A DNA stretch of 64,000 nucleotides, from positions 124,001 through 188,000 of the forward strand of contig NZ_SMDS01000021.1 of NCBI RefSeq assembly GCF_013753875.1. The letters are read 5' to 3'. Below the pieces are notes generated by a model. That model did not search any database. It was given only the letters and a program-made list of their open reading frames with translations, and was not told the DNA's origin. The translations under genes and the position numbers were made by a program. Within the stretch, counting starts at the first letter, position 1. The number at the start of each line of letters is the position of its first letter. Source of the DNA: Candidatus Pantoea persica (lineage in GTDB: Bacteria > Pseudomonadota > Gammaproteobacteria > Enterobacterales > Enterobacteriaceae). Of this stretch, positions 60,953 to 64,000 are shown piece after piece.

Positions 60953-60991
60953 AACGTCCGTACCGTGCTGCGACGGTGTTGCTCCGCCGCC

Positions 60992-61029
60992 CCATAATGC
61001 TCACATACATTAGTATGCTCTGCTTATGG
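60992..61029. repeat. Imperfect palindrome between tauD and yheS
   Basis: ccataa pairs with ttatgg on the outside and catac with gtatg inside, giving an extended hairpin in the 176-bp convergent spacer. It resembles palindromic intergenic elements more than a terminator because no T tract follows. Confidence 0.5.
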
Positions 61030-61128
61030 CGCGGCTGACGCCTTGTCTCGCGCCGGTATGATCGTTTCAAGTCCGCTGTAAACGGCGAACGGCTGGCGAA
61101 AGGCTGGAAGCCAAAGTGTAGCCTTTCG

Positions 61129-62786
61129 TCAGGAGGTGAGCATTGCCTCCAGCTGTTCCTGGGCATCCAGCCACGCCATCTCAACCCCTCTAGCGCCGCC
61201 TTGCTCTCCGCCTGACGCTGTAGCGCGGTGGTCAGATCCGCCTTGCGGCTAGGATCGTAGATGTCACCGTCGGTAAGCTGCGCTTCCGCGTCGGAGAACA
61301 GGCTCTGCCACTTCGCCATCTGCTTCTCCAGCTTCCCAATTTCTTTGCGCAGCGGCTGCGTCTGGGCGCGCAGCTCGGCGTCGCGGCGCTTCTGATCTTT
61401 GCGCGCCTGGGCGCTGTTACCGTTATCCTGCTTCGGCGCGGCGTCCGCCTGTGCCTGCTGCTTCTGCAGATCGCTCAGCCACTGCTGGAAGTCTTCCAGA
61501 TCGCCTGGGAACGCATCGACCTTGCCGTCATGCACCAAATAGAGATCGTCGGTGGTGGCGCGCAGCAGATGACGATCGTGAGACACCACCACCAGCGCGC
61601 CGTCACCTCGCTGACTTTGTCGCCCTGGAAGCCGAAGCCGCCGAGATAGTCGCGCAGCTGCTGCTCCAGCACCTTCGGCGCGATGCGCGTAAGATGCTGC
61701 AGCGGCGACTCGTCGCTGCGCAGGTACTCCAGCTGATTCTGGGCGAAGTAGCCGAGCTTAACGCCCTTCGCCAGCCCGACGTCGCCGACCAGCGGCGTCA
61801 GCTCGCCCGCCAGCAGCTTGATCAGCGTCGATTTGTCCGTGCCGTTGCGGCCCAGCAGACCGATGCGCGAGCCCGGTACCAGATTGAGCTTGATGGCGTC
61901 GAAAATAATGCGTTCGCCGTAGCCGGCGGTGACCTTCTCCATCTTCAGCAGCGGGTTCGGCAGGCTTTCCGGCGCGCGGAAGCTAAAGGGGTTATCGACG
62001 TGCGCCGGCGCGATGGTCTCCATGCGCTCCAGCATCTTGATGCGGCTCTGCGCCTGCTTCGCCTTGGAGGCCTTGCGCGGAAGCAGTCGATATAGCTTTG
62101 CAGATGCGCCACTTTCTCCTACTGGCTTTCAAACAGCGCCTGCTGCTGCGCCAGCTTGGCGACGTGCTTCCGCTCGAAAGAAGAGTCGTTGCCGGCATAT
62201 TCGAACAGGCTTTCCTGCTCGATATGAATGATTTTGTCCACCACCGGATCATCGAAGAAGTCGCGGTCGTGCGAGATCAGAATCAGCGTGCCTTCGTAAC
62301 TCTTCAGCCAGCGCTCCAGCCAGATCACCGCGTCGAGATCGAGGTGGTTGGTGGGTTCGTCGAGCACCAGCAGCAGATCCGACCGGCACACCAGCGCCTG
62401 CGCAAGGTTAAGGCGCAGGCGCCAGCCGTCGGAAAAGTTGCTGACCGGACGATTCAGCTACTCTTGGCTGAAGCCGCGGTCTTGCAGCAGGCCGGCGGCG
62501 CGCGCATGAACGCGCCACGCCTGTATCGCATCGAGCTCCAGCGCCGCTTTGCTCAGCGCCAGGGTCTCCTGATTGACCCTGGCGAGCGCCCAGTTTGCGG
62601 GAAAGGTGACGCCGCCCACGTCGCTGCTGATCTCGCCTTTCAGCAGCGACAGCAGGGTCGATTTGCCGCAGCCGTTTTTCCCCACCAGACCGACCTTTTG
62701 ACCGGGATTGATGGTTGCGGAAGCGTTATCAAGCAGCACGCGAACGCCGCGGCGGATTTGCAGTGAAGTGAGGAGAAGACAATCAT
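61129..62786 (-). pseudogene. yheS: ABC-F ATPase YheS, broken
   Basis: ABC-F proteins act on the ribosome. The first Walker A (VGLVGKNGCGKSTLL), Walker B with LLLVLDEPTNHLDLDAVIWLE and the second Walker A (RIGLLGRNGTDKSTLI, with Ala-Gly changed to Thr-Asp) are visible. TAG codons lie near 62458 and 62118 (Gln expected). Shifts occur near 62500, 62380 and 62040. A deletion after GDKVSE removes the second signature and Walker B before VVVSHDRHLLRATTDD. The linker and C-terminal coiled coil are also shortened. E. coli YheS has 637 residues. Confidence 0.92.
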
Positions 62787-62899
62787 AAGCGCCGTATCGT
62801 CAGAATATGTTAATTTACACCCAATATAATTAGAGGGTGACGCGTCGAGCATGGTAGCGGAAAACCGCCGCTATGACGACTTTTTGGAAGAGGATAACT

Positions 62900-63450
62900 G
62901 TGTTGCAGCCCGCAAAGGTTTTGCTGCTATACGCGCATCTGGAAACGAAGGATTCCATCGCGAATCGCGTTCTGCTACAGTCGGTGCAGCGTCAGGAAAA
63001 TGTCACCGTGCACGATCTGTATGTGTACTACCCCGATTTTTTATTGATATTCACCATGAACAGCAGCTGCTGCGCGAGCATCAGGTGATCGTGTTTCAGC
63101 ATCTGCTCTATGCCTACCGCTGCCCGGCGCTGCTGAAAGAGTGACTGGATCGCGTGCTGTCGCGCGGCTTCGCCAACGGCGTCGATGGCAATGCGCTGGA
63201 AGGAAAATACTGGCGCAGCGTGGTCACCACCGGCGAGCCGGAGACCGCCTACCATCAGGACGGCCTCAACCGCTACACGATGGCGGACATCATGCGTCTG
63301 TTCGAACTGATCGCGCAGATGTGCCGCATATACTGGATGACGCCGATGTGTGCCTACTGGGCGCGGCGTCAGCCCAAAGAGGTAATGCGCCACTTCGCCC
63401 GCGCCTATGGCGAGTGGCTGACGGCGCTGCTGCCGAACGGAGGTCTTTGA
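62900..63450 (+). pseudogene. kefG: KefB ancillary quinone oxidoreductase KefG, broken
   Basis: KefG activates the glutathione-gated K+ efflux system KefB. The likely GTG start gives [19 protein letters not shown] as in the family; an ATG at 62873 is an alternative. A frameshift near 63032 follows [11 protein letters not shown], and a TGA near 63142 replaces Trp (ALLKE[16 protein letters not shown]). The remainder [17 protein letters not shown] to TALLPNGGL is open. The stop overlaps the kefB start (TGATGG). Confidence 0.9.
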
Positions 63451-64000
63451 TGGAAGGACAAACGCTACTGACCGCAGGCGTGATTTACTTGGCGGCGGCG
63501 GTGCTGATTGTGCCTGTCGCCGCGCGTCTAGGCATTGGCGCGGTGCTGGGCTACCTGCTGGCCGGCATCGTCATCGGCCCTTGGGGTCTGAGCTTTGTCA
63601 GCGACGTTGATAAGATCCTGCATTTCTCCGAGCTGGGCGTAGTGTTCCTGATGTTCATCAGGCCTGGAGCTGAACCCGGCGAAGCTGTGGGCGCTGCGCC
63701 GCTCGATTTTCGGCGTCGGCACGGCACAGGTGATTATTTCCGCTGGCATTCTCGGCGCACTGCTCTGGTGGAGCGACTTTAGCTGGCAGGCGGCGGTCAT
63801 CGGCGGCATCGGGCTGGCCATGTCCTCGACCACAATGGCGCTGCAGCTGATGCGCGACAAAGGCATGAACCGCAGTGAAGCGGGGCAGCTCGGCTTTTCG
63901 GTGCTGCTATTCTAGGATCTCGCGGTTATTCCGGTGCTGGCGCTGGTGCCGCTGCTGGCGGGCAGCGACAGTGGCAATATCGACTGGATGACGCTCGGCA
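63450..64000 (+). pseudogene. kefB: Glutathione-regulated K+/H+ antiporter KefB, broken and cut by window edge
   Basis: KefB is a CPA2-family antiporter. The N-terminus [36 protein letters not shown] contains the first membrane segments. A frameshift near 63660 (VVFLMFI to [13 protein letters not shown]) and TAG at 63913 (SVLLF-stop-DLAVIPVLAL, Gln expected) interrupt it. The sequence continues past the window end. Confidence 0.9.

Overview
This window is chromosomal DNA of an Enterobacterales bacterium, most likely Erwiniaceae or Enterobacteriaceae. Gene order follows the E. coli K-12 glg to kef interval almost gene for gene: glgBXCAP, glpD, glpEGR, malQ, nfuA, gntX, bioH, yhgF, greB, ompR-envZ, pckA, hslOR, yrfG, igaA, nudE, mrcA, hof, aroKB, damX, dam, rpe, gph, trpS, cysG, nirDB, tsgA, ppiA, yhfG-fic, pabA, argD, yhfK, crp, yhfA, prkB, yheU, yheT, yheS, kefG, kefB. 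Extra genes relative to that backbone are a ycjM-type phosphorylase, a BhsA-like and a YjbE-like small exported protein, a LysE-type exporter, a LacI-type repressor and tauABCD. No rRNA, tRNA, IS transposase, phage gene or CRISPR array was seen.

The dominant feature is gene decay. About half of the recognisable genes carry premature stops, frameshifts or internal deletions, while the rest are full length and highly conserved. The sequence is still GC-rich. Together these suggest a recently host-restricted or bottlenecked lineage early in genome erosion rather than an ancient AT-rich endosymbiont. Because long genes such as mrcA, envZ, glpD, trpS and tsgA are clean, poor sequencing is not an adequate explanation.

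Region by region: 1-7521 is a dead glycogen operon (glgX, glgC, glgA, glgP broken; only the end of glgB is visible). 7522-8343 is a hairpin-rich non-coding repeat element with 28-bp inverted ends and two ~135-bp direct repeats. 8344-12077 is the glp cluster (glpD, glpE, glpR intact; glpG with an amber codon). 12385-21411 mixes broken malQ, gntX, ycjM-like and yhgF with intact nfuA, bioH and greB. 21944-33230 keeps ompR-envZ, hslO, hslR, yrfG, nudE and mrcA but has lost pckA and igaA. 33348-35679 is a collapsed hofMNOQ cluster. 36024-42031 is a well-preserved block (aroK, aroB, damX, dam, rpe, trpS; gph altered). 42107-46012 has dead cysG and nirB around an intact nirD. 46329-54672 keeps tsgA, ppiA, yhfG, pabA, crp and prkB but has lost fic, argD, yhfK and yhfA. 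54734-64000 is almost entirely decayed (yheU, yheT, LysE-type, LacI-type, tauABC, yheS, kefG, kefB), with tauD alone intact.

Kept functions: aromatic precursor, p-aminobenzoate, biotin and Fe-S maturation steps, cell wall synthesis, osmosensing, Dam methylation, CRP, Trp-tRNA charging. Lost functions: glycogen storage, maltodextrin use, gluconeogenesis via PEPCK, nitrite reduction/siroheme, DNA-uptake pilus, taurine uptake, K+ efflux, Rcs restraint by IgaA.

The most unusual pattern is short tandem-repeat expansion inside coding sequence at several unlinked loci (6-, 9- and 33-bp units in glgB, glgC, glpG, yhgF, greB, damX and yrfG), always in multiples of three. A second pattern is that premature stops are overwhelmingly TAG although intact genes here rarely end in TAG.
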